Assembly: GCA_963805405.1 (NCBI GenBank)
Contig: CAWDUC010000018.1
Location: 62,001-126,000 of the forward strand
Direction of reading: 5' to 3'
Source of the DNA: JAEUMG01 sp963805405
GTDB lineage: Bacteria > Pseudomonadota > Alphaproteobacteria > Rhizobiales > Aestuariivirgaceae
Length of the DNA stretch: 64,000 bases
The first letter of the stretch is position 1. Each line of letters starts with the position of its first letter. The notes beneath the pieces are model-generated. The model worked only from the letters and a program-made list of their open reading frames with translations, was not told the origin of the DNA and did no database searches. The position numbers were made by a program, and so were the translations under genes. This document shows, piece after piece, positions 43,164-51,952 of the stretch.

Positions 43164-44420
43164 ATGCCCAAGACGAAACCACCGGCCAACGCCGCCAGGT
43201 CCCGTGCCGCCAAGCCTGCGGCCTCCAAGGCCTTTTCCGATTGGGAGGTTCCACGCACCACGGGCCTTCTGGTTCTGGCCGACGGAATGGTGATCGAGGG
43301 CCAGGGTTTTGGCGCCGAGGGCGAGGCGGTGGGCGAGGTTTGCTTCAACACGGCGATGACCGGCTACCAGGAAATCCTCACCGATCCTTCCTATGCCGGC
43401 CAGATCATCACCTTCACCTTCCCGCATATCGGCAATGTCGGCACCAATGAGGACGACATCGAAACCGTGAACCTCGCCGCCGCCTCCGGCGTCCGCGGCT
43501 GCATCGTCCGGGCACCGGTGACCGAGCCTGCCAATTACCGCTCGCACCGCCATCTCGATCAGTGGCTGAAAGCGCGTGGCATCGTCGGTCTCGCCGGCAT
43601 CGATACCCGCGCGCTCACCAATCTCATCCGCGACAAGGGCATGCCGAACGGCGTCATCGCGCATAATGCCAAGGGCAAGTTCGATCTCGCCAAGCTCAAG
43701 GCGATGGCGCGCGACTGGCCGGGGCTACTCGGCATGGACCTCGCCAAGGACGTGTCGCTGACCCAGCGCATGGGCTGGGACGAGAAAACCTGGGACTGGG
43801 CGGAAGGCTATCAGCGCCAGGCCAAGCCTGCCTGGAAGGTCGTCGCCATCGATTACGGCCTGAAGCGTAATATCCTGCGCTGCCTTTCAAGCGCCGGCTG
43901 CGATGTCACGGTCCTGCCGGCGACCGCCAGCGCTCAGGATGTGCTGGCGCTCAAGCCCGACGGCGTGTTCCTTTCCAACGGCCCCGGCGATCCCGCGGCG
44001 ACCGGCGAATATGCGGTGCCGGAGATCAGGCGCCTTGTCGATTCCGGAACGCCGGTCTTCGGCATCTGCCTTGGCCATCAGATGCTGGCGCTGGCGCTAG
44101 GTGCGAAGACGCTCAAGATGCATCAGGGCCATCACGGCGCCAATCATCCGGTGAAGGACTTCACCACCGGCAAGGTCGAGATCGTTTCGATGAATCACGG
44201 CTTCGCGGTCGATCGCGAAAGCCTGCCCAAGGGCATCGTCGAAACCCATGTTTCGTTGTTCGACGGCTCGAATTGCGGACTTGCGCTTGAAGGCCGGCCA
44301 GTCTTCTCCGTGCAGTATCATCCCGAAGCTTCGCCCGGCCCGATGGACAGCCACTATCTTTTCGCCCGCTTCGTCGAGGCGATGGAGACGACTAAGAAGA
44401 AGGCGAAGTCCGCGCGGTAA
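43164..44420 (+). CDS. carA: Carbamoyl-phosphate synthase small subunit
   Basis: The ATG at 43164 follows AAGGAG (43151-43156) by 7 nt, giving 418 residues; an earlier in-frame GTG/ATG would run into the promoter. CarA hydrolyses glutamine and passes ammonia to CarB for carbamoyl phosphate, feeding pyrimidine and arginine synthesis. The N-terminal CPSase_sm domain has CFNTAMTGYQEILTDPSYAG and HIGNVGTNEDD; the class I glutaminase triad lies in FGICLGHQMLALALG (Cys) and VQYHPEASPGPMDS (His-x-Glu). The N-terminal 30 residues are an alphaproteobacterial extension rich in Ala and Lys. carB is 8.2 kb away with unrelated genes between. Confidence 0.97.
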   Translation: MPKTKPPANAARSRAAKPAASKAFSDWEVPRTTGLLVLADGMVIEGQGFGAEGEAVGEVCFNTAMTGYQEILTDPSYAGQIITFTFPHIGNVGTNEDDIETVNLAAASGVRGCIVRAPVTEPANYRSHRHLDQWLKARGIVGLAGIDTRALTNLIRDKGMPNGVIAHNAKGKFDLAKLKAMARDWPGLLGMDLAKDVSLTQRMGWDEKTWDWAEGYQRQAKPAWKVVAIDYGLKRNILRCLSSAGCDVTVLPATASAQDVLALKPDGVFLSNGPGDPAATGEYAVPEIRRLVDSGTPVFGICLGHQMLALALGAKTLKMHQGHHGANHPVKDFTTGKVEIVSMNHGFAVDRESLPKGIVETHVSLFDGSNCGLALEGRPVFSVQYHPEASPGPMDSHYLFARFVEAMETTKKKAKSAR

Positions 44421-44430
44421 GGCGTGGCCG

Positions 44431-45802
44431 TCAGGGGATAGGGCGGAACGTTAGCGCGACTTCAAATCCATCGGCGCTGTCGCGCGCCGGCGAGTAGAGA
44501 TCCATTCTCCCTCCCGATTGCCGCATGATCGTATCGACGATCGATAATCCTAGTCCTGATCCTTCGCCGGTCGTATCGCCGCGAGAAAACCGCTCGCGAA
44601 GTTTGGGCATGTCCTCGGACGGTATGACCGGCCCGCGATTGACGACCGATAGCGTCGCGCCAGCACCGATCGCGATCTGCACGGGTGCGCCTGCCGCTCC
44701 ATGCGCCAATGCATTGTCGATCAGGTTGTGCAGGACTATACCGAGCGCATCCTGATCGATTGCCACCTCGTGTTCTGCCCGTGGATCAATCGTGATCTGG
44801 ATCGAGCCTGCATTATTGCGCAGATGGTATCGATACCCATCGGCGACGATACGGGCGACCTCCTGCGGGTTGCATTGCCCGGACATTCCAACGCCCGCCT
44901 CTGCGCGTGACAGTTGCAGCAATTTTTCGACGAGTTGCGACAGCCGGTCGAGCAGCCCAAGGATGTTCACGGCGCGGGCTCCCTCGCGCCGCTCTTTCAG
45001 ATCGTCGGCCAGCAACTGCGCCTGCGCCCGCGCTGCGGCCAGGGGCGTCCGCAATTCATGCGCGCTGTTGGCGGCGAAGGCCCGTTCCGACTGCAACAGG
45101 CGATCCAATCTCGCCATCAGCCTGTTGACGGCCTCGACGATGGGTCGCAACTCGGCAGGGAGGCCGCCGGGCGGCAGCGGCGATAGGTTGGCCCCTCCAC
45201 GATTTCAGAAGATCGTCCCTCAGTTTCTGCAAAGGCCGTGTGGCGTTGTGCAAGAGAAGCTTGACCGCCACGACCGAAGCCACGAACAAGGCTAAGAGGG
45301 GTAGAGCGAGCAACACCAAGATCTGGCGTACAGCGAGTGCACGCCGTTCCTCCCGGTCCGCGACCTGCACCACCACCTGTCCGTTTCTGGAGGATTCGGT
45401 GTAGATGCGCAAACCATCTGCATTGCTGAATCCGCGCTCGAGGGCGGCTGCAAATCCCATGGCCGGCGCATCATGCGAGCGCAGCAGGACCCTGCCCTCA
45501 GCATCGCGTACCTGATAGACAAGGTGACCATCGCTATCGTCGATTTCCTCGCTGAGCGACTCTCCCGTATCGTCCTTGTCATGATCGCCGTCAGCAATTT
45601 CGTGAAGATCATGGACAGCAAGCGGAAGCAGGCGCTGCGCAGTCTCCTGGAGCGAACTGTCGAACACCTCGCCAATGCGGTGCTGAAGCAAGATCGCCGT
45701 GGTTACTGCGGACAGCAGCCAGAGACCGCCCAGCACCGCTCCAAGCGTGAAAACAAGGTGGCGCTCGAGGCTCCATGCTCGATCAGCGGGCGCGCTCATC
45801 AT
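44431..45802 (-). pseudogene. QseC-like sensor histidine kinase, frameshifted
   Basis: The N-terminal half reads well from ATG 45802: first membrane helix FTLGAVLGGLWLLSAVTTAI, a periplasmic domain with DDSDGHLVYQVRDAEGRVLL, second helix LVLLALPLLALFVASVVAVK, then LLLHNATRPLQKLRDDLLKS. The HAMP-to-kinase continuation lies in another frame: LPAELRPIVEAVNRLMARLD, the phospho-acceptor FAANSAHELRTPLAAARAQA, N-box LGIVLHNLIDNALAHG and G-box GEGSGLGLSIVDTIMRQ. Removing one C from CCCC at 45192-45195 joins them into a protein of about 456 residues. It overlaps its response regulator stop as ATGA. Probably an assembly error in a functional gene. Confidence 0.85.
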
Positions 45803-46458
45803 CCACCATAAAGTCGATATCCAAATCCGCGAACGGTCTCGATGAATTCGGCGCCAAGCTTCTTGCGTAGGCGGCTGACATGCACTTCCACGGCATTGCT
45901 CTCGACTTCTTCGCCGAATTCATAAAGGGCGTCTTCGAGTTGCGGCTTCGGCACCACGGTGCCTGGCCGCTTGGCCAGGCGATCAACCAGCGCCCATTCG
46001 CGCGCGGTCAGTTGGATTTCGCGTCCGGACTTGCGGATGCGGCGTTGTGCACGTTCGATCTCATAGACCCCCAGGACAAGCGAAGGATTTGGGTCGCCCG
46101 CGGCGCGTCGCCCGATGGCGCCGATGCGCGCGACAAGCTCATCGAGATCGAACGGCTTGACGAGATAATCATCCGCGCCTGCGTTCAAGCCTTCGATGCG
46201 ATCATGCACCTGATCGCGTGCCGTCAATATAAGGACAGGCCGCGTGTCTCCGCGCTGGCGCATGGCGCGCAGCAGATCAAGCCCACGCCCATCCGGCAGA
46301 TGAAGATCGAGGAGGACAACCTCATAGTCGACGCCGGCAAGAGCGGCATCCGCCTCATCGAGCCGTGTCACCCAATCGACGGCATGGCCATCCCGCGAGA
46401 TGCGCTCGCGTACGGCATCTCCGAGCATCGGTTCGTCTTCGATGAGAAGCAGTCTCAT
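45799..46458 (-). CDS. OmpR-family response regulator (QseB-like)
   Basis: The 219-residue protein has a receiver domain with acidic pocket LLLIEDEPML, phospho-acceptor Asp in EVVLLDLHLPDGRGLDLLRA and the switch Lys in DDYLVKPFDLDELVARIGAI. The C-terminal winged helix is QLTAREWALVDRLAKRPG through EVHVSRLRKKLGAEFIETVR ending GFGYRLYGG. It is first in a two-gene unit with the sensor kinase and is divergent from the PepSY and cytochrome b561 genes, which are its likely targets. A direct repeat in the divergent gap is a candidate binding site. Confidence 0.93.
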   Translation of the reverse strand: MRLLLIEDEPMLGDAVRERISRDGHAVDWVTRLDEADAALAGVDYEVVLLDLHLPDGRGLDLLRAMRQRGDTRPVLILTARDQVHDRIEGLNAGADDYLVKPFDLDELVARIGAIGRRAAGDPNPSLVLGVYEIERAQRRIRKSGREIQLTAREWALVDRLAKRPGTVVPKPQLEDALYEFGEEVESNAVEVHVSRLRKKLGAEFIETVRGFGYRLYGG

Positions 46459-46519
46459 GATTGTGGGGTTCGCATTCGACGATCAACCTTACAGCAAGCT
46501 GACGAATTCGACGATAGCT

Positions 46520-46536
46520 GGTCAGGAACCGGTCAG
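46520..46536. promoter_or_regulatory. Direct repeat in the RR/PepSY divergent gap
   Basis: GGTCAG occurs at 46520-46525 and again at 46531-46536, an 11-nt period, one helical turn. OmpR-family regulators typically bind such tandem repeats. It lies about 50 nt before the PepSY ATG and 60 nt from the regulator start. Confidence 0.45.
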
Positions 46537-46587
46537 CCCGGCGCTTCATAGGGAGCGTGTTAGACAACAACACCCGTGAGGTTGGAA

Positions 46588-46851
46588 ATGAAACTCGTAT
46601 TTGCCGTCCTGCTCGCCACCCTGCTCTCGTCGGCCGCTTACGCCGCTACCGATCGCTGCAACGTGGCGCAATCGGAATGGAAGCCAAAGGAAGCACTCAA
46701 GCTCGAACTCGAGAATCAAGGCTGGAAGATCAAGCGCATCAAGACCACGGACGGCTGCTACGAGGTCTATGGTTTCGACAACAAGGGAGCCAAGAAAGAG
46801 GCCTATTTCAATCCCAAGACTTTCGTATTCGTCGGCGACGAGGAAGACTGA
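46588..46851 (+). CDS. PepSY domain-containing small exported protein
   Basis: The 87-residue protein has a signal peptide MKLVFAVLLATLLSSAAYA and a single PepSY domain (KPKEALKLELENQGWKIKRI, then GCYEVYGFDNKGAKKEAYFN). The ATG at 46588 has GAGG upstream; a GTG at 46576 is possible. PepSY proteins often neighbour cytochrome b561 genes and two-component systems and may modulate a periplasmic protease or the sensor kinase. The next gene starts 1 nt after its stop. Confidence 0.87.
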   Translation: MKLVFAVLLATLLSSAAYAATDRCNVAQSEWKPKEALKLELENQGWKIKRIKTTDGCYEVYGFDNKGAKKEAYFNPKTFVFVGDEED

Positions 46852-46852
46852 C

Positions 46853-47410
46853 ATGGCTCAGGTGCGGACTGTCCGGGTCTGGGATCCCGGAGTGCGCGCC
46901 TTCCACTGGGGCCTGGCGACGAGCATCCTCGCCGCCTGGCTCACTTCAGACGAGTGGAAGAGCGGTCATATCTGGGTGGGCTACATGGCGACCGCACTCG
47001 TGGCACTGCGGATTGTCTGGGGCTTTGCCGGCACTCCTTTCGCGAGATTTCGCTCTTTCCTGTGCTCGCCCGTGAGCGTCGCGCGATACATGGCGGCGAT
47101 CGCATCCGGTCGCGAGAAGCGCTATCTCGGCCACAACCCGGCAGGGGGCGCGATGATCATGGCGCTCCTTGCAACGGTCATCATGCTCGGCCTCACCGGC
47201 TGGATGCAGACGCTCGATCGCTTCTGGGGCGATGAGTGGCTTGAGGACGTCCACGAATTCCTTGCGGATGGCTTGCTCATCCTCATCGCGGCGCATGTTG
47301 CGGGCGTCCTGCTGGCGAGCTGGCGACACCGGGAAAATCTTATCCTGGGGATGATTACCGGCCGCAAGCGCGCGGCTGGGCCTGGTGATATCCGTCCGGT
47401 CGAGAGCTGA
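46853..47410 (+). CDS. Cytochrome b561-family diheme membrane protein
   Basis: The start is ATG 46853, 1 nt after the PepSY stop. The 185-residue protein has four membrane helices; heme-ligand-type histidines occur in VRAFHWGLATSILAAWL, GHIWVGYMATALVALRIVWG and VHEFLADGLLILIAAHVAGV. The RYLGHNPAGGAMIMALLATV segment is characteristic of the family. It probably transfers electrons across the membrane, and forms a module with the PepSY protein under control of the divergent QseBC-like system. Confidence 0.9.
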   Translation: MAQVRTVRVWDPGVRAFHWGLATSILAAWLTSDEWKSGHIWVGYMATALVALRIVWGFAGTPFARFRSFLCSPVSVARYMAAIASGREKRYLGHNPAGGAMIMALLATVIMLGLTGWMQTLDRFWGDEWLEDVHEFLADGLLILIAAHVAGVLLASWRHRENLILGMITGRKRAAGPGDIRPVES

Positions 47411-47549
47411 CCACCACCGCTGCGGCTCTCAGGATCGCCGGCTGTCATCAAACTGTTACACAGCCTCCATACGCGGCGGAGATTGTGCTCCCCAAGTCCG
47501 CCGGTTCAACGACCGAATCGACAATCCCACGCCCAGGCTCGACGCCGCC

Positions 47550-48503
47550 GTGCCGGGCTTCATCGGCGCTTATCTGTTCGACGAAACCGGCAAGGCATCC
47601 CTTCTCCACGACGTCGATCTGGCCGAGGCATTTGCTCGGGGGAAGGGCTGGATCTGGCTGCATCTCAATCTTGCCGACCGGCGCTGCCCACGCTGGCTCG
47701 CGCAGGCGGCGCATATTGATCCGGCAGTTGCAGTCGATTTCAGCGAGCCTTCGCCGCGCCAGGTCATACTCAGCAGGGATAATGTACTTCTCGGCTTCCT
47801 TGCCGACTTTCGTCGCGAATTCGATACCGATCCTTCCGAACCGGCCTCGCTGAGTTTTATCCTTGGTCATCGCTTTGCCATCACGGGCCGCAATCGGGCG
47901 GTACAGTCGGCCGAACAATTGCGCGGTCTCATCACCCGCGGCGCGACCTATGCAACGCCCAGCGATTTTCTCATCGCTCTCGTCTCGCAATTCGCCGACA
48001 AGCTCGACACAACCATGCATGAACTCCTTGATGAGATGGAAATCATCGAGGACCACATTCTCGACGAACGTCACCGCGGCGAGCGTCGCCGCCTCATGCT
48101 ATTGCGACGCAAGGCCGCAATGCTGCATCGGCATATGCGCGCCATGCGTCGCGCCTTGCTTCTCGCAGACCGCACCATTCCGGATTTTCCGGAAGGCTTT
48201 CACGGATTGACATCGAGGCTTCACAATCTCGATCAGGATTTCGAGATGCTCGAGGCGCGCGCCCGCTTCTTCCATGACGAGATCGACGCCAAGCTCACCG
48301 CTGAGACAAACCGCCAGCTCTATGCGCTCTCCGCACTGACTGCCGCCTTCCTGCCGCCGGCACTCGTCGCCGGCCTCTTCGGCATGAACTTTGCCTGGCT
48401 TCCCTGGCAGAACACCCCTTACGGTTTCCTAGTCGCGGTTGCGCTCTGCATCGTCTCGTCGCTGGCGGTGTTGATTGCCGTCAGGATAATCGGCCGGAAC
48501 TGA
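47550..48503 (+). CDS. CorA/ZntB-type divalent metal transporter
   Basis: Homology begins near VPGFIGAYLFDETGKASLLH, so a GTG start at 47550 is chosen (317 residues, the normal ZntB length); an upstream GTG at 47385 would overlap the cytochrome gene and add unrelated residues. The cytoplasmic domain includes FRREFDTDPSEPASLSFILG and a long helix (EIIEDHILDERHRGERRRLM). The two C-terminal membrane helices flank the GMNF signature: LPPALVAGLFGMNFAWLPWQ. It transports Mg2+, Zn2+ or similar as a pentamer. The start codon is the main uncertainty. Confidence 0.85.
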   Translation: MPGFIGAYLFDETGKASLLHDVDLAEAFARGKGWIWLHLNLADRRCPRWLAQAAHIDPAVAVDFSEPSPRQVILSRDNVLLGFLADFRREFDTDPSEPASLSFILGHRFAITGRNRAVQSAEQLRGLITRGATYATPSDFLIALVSQFADKLDTTMHELLDEMEIIEDHILDERHRGERRRLMLLRRKAAMLHRHMRAMRRALLLADRTIPDFPEGFHGLTSRLHNLDQDFEMLEARARFFHDEIDAKLTAETNRQLYALSALTAAFLPPALVAGLFGMNFAWLPWQNTPYGFLVAVALCIVSSLAVLIAVRIIGRN

Positions 48504-48506
48504 TGG

Positions 48507-49919
48507 TCAGGCTGTAGCGAGCTTAGGCCGTTTCTTGTGCCAGTCGGTCGCCTGTTCATAGGCATGCGACGCCCTCAGCACCGTTACATCGTCGAACATG
48601 CGCCCGACGATATGCAAGCCGGCGGGCAATCCCGCCTTGGTGAAGCCGCAAGGCACGCTCGCCGCCGGCTGCTGTGTCAGGTTGAAGGGGTAGCTGTAAG
48701 GCGTCCAGTTCACCCACTTGCCGGTGCCATCGTCGATGGGCGACAGCTTTCCGACCTCAAAGGCCGGGATCGGCAAGGTCGGCGTCACAAGCAGATCATA
48801 CTTCTCCATGAACTGCCGCATCTGTGAGCCGAGCAGTCCGCGCAAGCGTTGCGCTTCGAGGTAATCATCGATCGTCATCGACTTCGATTGCTCGACGACG
48901 TCATTGAGGCCCGGATCGAGCAATGAGCGCTTGGCCTTCGGCAATTTGTTGAGTAGCAAACGCGCGCCGGACCACCACAAAGTGCGGAAGATGGTCGGCC
49001 CCGGATCCGCGAAACCGGGATCGACGCGCTCGATCTTCGCACCCAATGCTTCCAAGACGGAAACGGCCTCGTCGACAGCGGCGGCGATCTCGGGATCGAC
49101 ATCGACATAGCCAAGCGTCTGGCTATAGGCGATTTTGAGCCCCTTCACGCCCTTGCCGAGCTTCTTCACATAGTCGGTGCCGTCGGGTGGCAAAGCATAC
49201 CAGTCGCGCGCATCGAACTGCGTGATGGCATTCATCATCAATGCTGCATCCTCGACCGTGCGGGTCATCGGCCCGACATGCGCGACCGTCCCGAATGGCG
49301 ACAAGGGATAGGCTGGCACTCGGCCGAAAGATGGCTTGTGGCCGAAGATTCCGGAGAAACCCGCGGGGATGCGGATCGAGCCACCGCCATCGGTGCCGAG
49401 CGTCAACGGCGCATAGCCGGCGGCGGCGCCTGCAGACGAACCGCCCGATGAACCACCGGGTGTCTTCGTCACATCCCAGGGATTGCGCGTGATACCGGTA
49501 AGCGGCGAGTCGGTGACGCCCTTCCAGCCGAATTCCGGTGTCGTGGAGAGACCAAGGAACACCGCGCCGGCCTCGCGCAGGCGCGCCACCGACGGCGCAT
49601 CCAAGTCCCAGTTCTGATCGCGATCGACGGTCTTCGACCCGCGCAAGGTGGGCCAGCCCTTCACCAGCAGCAGATCTTTGATCAACACCGGCATGCCATC
49701 GAGAGGCCCAATTGCGTCGCCCTTGGCCCAGCGCTTTTCGCTGGCCTTTGCCTGCTTCAGCGCCGATCCTTCGTCGACGAGGCACATGGCATTGAGCTTG
49801 GGTTCGAGCGTTGCGATTTGTTTGAGGCATGCCTTCGCAACATCGACAGGCGAAACCTTCTTCTTGCGATAGGCCTTGCCGAGTTGGGCTGCACTCAGCC
49901 AGTTGAGTTCATCTGCCAT
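48507..49919 (-). CDS. Amidase signature family enzyme
   Basis: The 470-residue enzyme has catalytic Lys in GMPVLIKDLLLVKGWP (about residue 80), the Gly/Ser-rich GGSSGGSSAGAAAGYAPLTL with the cis-Ser, and GTDGGGSIRIPAGFSGIFGH containing the nucleophile Ser. The C-terminal VPCGFTKAGLPAGLHIVGRM is typical. It converges with the CorA-type transporter with 3 nt between. It is a paralogue of the 5886-7322 amidase with the same motif order but clearly different sequence. Natural amide unknown. Confidence 0.9.
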   Translation of the reverse strand: MADELNWLSAAQLGKAYRKKKVSPVDVAKACLKQIATLEPKLNAMCLVDEGSALKQAKASEKRWAKGDAIGPLDGMPVLIKDLLLVKGWPTLRGSKTVDRDQNWDLDAPSVARLREAGAVFLGLSTTPEFGWKGVTDSPLTGITRNPWDVTKTPGGSSGGSSAGAAAGYAPLTLGTDGGGSIRIPAGFSGIFGHKPSFGRVPAYPLSPFGTVAHVGPMTRTVEDAALMMNAITQFDARDWYALPPDGTDYVKKLGKGVKGLKIAYSQTLGYVDVDPEIAAAVDEAVSVLEALGAKIERVDPGFADPGPTIFRTLWWSGARLLLNKLPKAKRSLLDPGLNDVVEQSKSMTIDDYLEAQRLRGLLGSQMRQFMEKYDLLVTPTLPIPAFEVGKLSPIDDGTGKWVNWTPYSYPFNLTQQPAASVPCGFTKAGLPAGLHIVGRMFDDVTVLRASHAYEQATDWHKKRPKLATA

Positions 49920-49935
49920 TTTGTTCCCCGATACT

Positions 49936-51672
49936 TTATTTCGCCGCTTCGGCGACGTTGGACAGCCGCCTGTTCATTTCCGACCGCTCATTCGCAAGCC
50001 GGTCGATTTCGGCAATGAGGACCGGATTGCGCCGTACGAAAATCTGGAAGTCGCGTGCGCTCATGACGAGCAACTGGCAATAATCGATCGCGGTGACATC
50101 TGCGGAACGCCGCGCCCCGGTGAGCAGGGCCATTTCGCCGATGAACTCGCCCGGTCCGAGCTTGATCTTGTGATCATTGACCGACACTTCGACGCTGCCG
50201 GACGAAATGAAGTAGATGCCGTCGGCGCGATCGCCCTTGCGAATGATCCGCGTCCCCGGCGTGGCGCTGCGCGGCCGAAACAGCAGCAGGAATTCCTCGC
50301 GCTTGTCGGGCTCGATCGCCGCGAAGATCGGGAACCGGTCGAGGAGTTCTTTCTCCTCCAGTGCGCGCTGCTGCTGGCGGGCTTCGTTGCGCTTGCGCAA
50401 AACGTCGAGGCGCGATGTCAGTCTCTCGAGATTGTCCTGCCCATGCTCCTTCATCCAGTGCGGCAGTCTGAGCGAATGGGAGAAGCGCGAGCAGGCCCAT
50501 TCCGCAATACCGAGGGCGCCGGGGTTGATCGTGATCGACAGCAAGGCGCCGGCAAGAATGAGATCGCTGACGTGCTTTTCGAACAATCCGAGCGACATCG
50601 CCAGCGCGGCAAGGATGAACGAGAATTCGCCGATCTGCGCCAGGCTCGCCGAGACTCGAACCGCCGTAGTAAAGGGGAACCGAAGCAGCAGCACGATGGC
50701 AAATGCCGCGAGCGACTTGCCGACGATGATCAAAACGACCGTCATCAGGACATGGATCGGCTCGCGCCACAGGATCGATGGATCGAACAGCATGCCGACG
50801 GAGACGAAAAACAGCACCGCGAAGGCATCCTGAAGCGGCAGCGAATCGGCCGCGGCGCGGTGGCTGAAGCGCGATTCGCTCAAGATGACGCCGGCGAAGA
50901 AGGCACCGAGCGCAAAGGAAACGCCGAAACCCATGGCTGAGCCGTAGGCGATGCCAAGTGCAAGCGCGAGCACCGCCAGCGTGAAGAGTTCGCGCGATCC
51001 CGTGCGAGCGACCTGGGTCAGGAACCATGGCACGACGCGCGGCCCGAGGAATACCGCAACCGCGATGAAGCCCCCCACCTTGGCGATGGTAAAGGCGAGC
51101 GTGAGGGCCAAATTGCCATTCGCTTGGCCGGCCGCCTGCTCCGGACCGAGCATCTCGGCAAGCGCCGGCAACAACACCAGCACGCCGACCATGGCAATAT
51201 CCTCGACGATCAGCCAGCCGACCGCGATTCGGCCATAGGGCGTGTCGATCTCGTTACGGTGTTCGAGTGCGCGCAAGAGCACCACCGTACTCGCAACCGA
51301 CAGGCAGATGCCGAAGACAAGGCTCGAACCGAAGCTCCATCCCCAAAGATGCCCAAGACCCGCGGCCATGAGGGTGGCGAGAATGATTTGCGCCAGTGCG
51401 CCCGGGACCGCCACCCACTGCACCGCGATGAGGTCGGAGAACGAGAAATGCAATCCCACCCCGAACATGAGGAGAATCACGCCGATTTCGGCCAATTGGC
51501 CGGACATCTCCGGATCGGCGACGAAGCCGGCCGTATACGGCCCGATGAAGATCCCGGCGACCAGATAGCCGAGCAATGGCGGCAATCTCAGCCGATCGGC
51601 GAGGAGGCCGAAGGCGCAGGCAATCACGAAAGCCGCCGATAAGGTTGCTATGAGGGTGGGCTCGTGATGCAT
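49936..51672 (-). CDS. CPA2 cation/proton antiporter with C-terminal cyclic-nucleotide-binding domain
   Basis: ATG 51672 gives 578 residues; the upstream in-frame extension to 51840 has Arg-rich, non-membrane composition and is rejected. About twelve membrane helices form a KefB/CPA2 exchanger core: ACAFGLLADRLRLPPLLGYL, VGVLVLLPALAEMLGPEQAA, GVSFALGAFFAGVILSESRF, FAVLFFVSVGMLFDPSILWR. Instead of the TrkA-N/RCK domain of KefB, the C-terminus is a cNMP-binding beta-roll (FPIFAAIEPDKREEFLLLFR, GPGEFIGEMALLTGARRSAD) after an ordered linker. This suggests gating by cAMP, cGMP or a related ligand, which is inference. Confidence 0.87.
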   Translation of the reverse strand: MHHEPTLIATLSAAFVIACAFGLLADRLRLPPLLGYLVAGIFIGPYTAGFVADPEMSGQLAEIGVILLMFGVGLHFSFSDLIAVQWVAVPGALAQIILATLMAAGLGHLWGWSFGSSLVFGICLSVASTVVLLRALEHRNEIDTPYGRIAVGWLIVEDIAMVGVLVLLPALAEMLGPEQAAGQANGNLALTLAFTIAKVGGFIAVAVFLGPRVVPWFLTQVARTGSRELFTLAVLALALGIAYGSAMGFGVSFALGAFFAGVILSESRFSHRAAADSLPLQDAFAVLFFVSVGMLFDPSILWREPIHVLMTVVLIIVGKSLAAFAIVLLLRFPFTTAVRVSASLAQIGEFSFILAALAMSLGLFEKHVSDLILAGALLSITINPGALGIAEWACSRFSHSLRLPHWMKEHGQDNLERLTSRLDVLRKRNEARQQQRALEEKELLDRFPIFAAIEPDKREEFLLLFRPRSATPGTRIIRKGDRADGIYFISSGSVEVSVNDHKIKLGPGEFIGEMALLTGARRSADVTAIDYCQLLVMSARDFQIFVRRNPVLIAEIDRLANERSEMNRRLSNVAEAAK

Positions 51673-51854
51673 GCGAGAGTGATTTCCGTTCCGGGAGCCG
51701 TTTTGTCGCAACTCTATGGGCTGCGGTCGCTGGCGTGAATAGGCTGGCACCAAAATCAGGAAAATGAGTGTCTGGAAAGGCGCGTAACCCCGCCTTCCAG
51801 GCCGCCTGGCGACCTTCTGGCACCTCCTAGCGACCGCCAAACATTACCGGAAGC

Positions 51855-51881
51855 TAAACGGATTATGAACAGGCCATTCAG
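51855..51881 (+). repeat. Promoter-like box, copy 1
   Basis: TAAACG-N4-ATGAAC-NGNCC-ATTCAG occurs here and again at 52165-52191, exactly 310 nt on. Within it TGAA-N7-TTCA is a dyad. This copy lies about 70-100 nt upstream of the structured RNA. Confidence 0.5.
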
Positions 51882-51952
51882 GGAAGGTTCGGCACGGCGG
51901 ATGTAATTTGCTCCCAACATGACAACTGGAGACGACGCCAGACACTGAATTG

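Noticed and set aside
5580..45195. Programmed ribosomal frameshifting as the cause of the broken genes
   Set aside because: No slippery heptamer with a downstream stimulatory structure is seen at the sites, and the functions involved are not known to use recoding.
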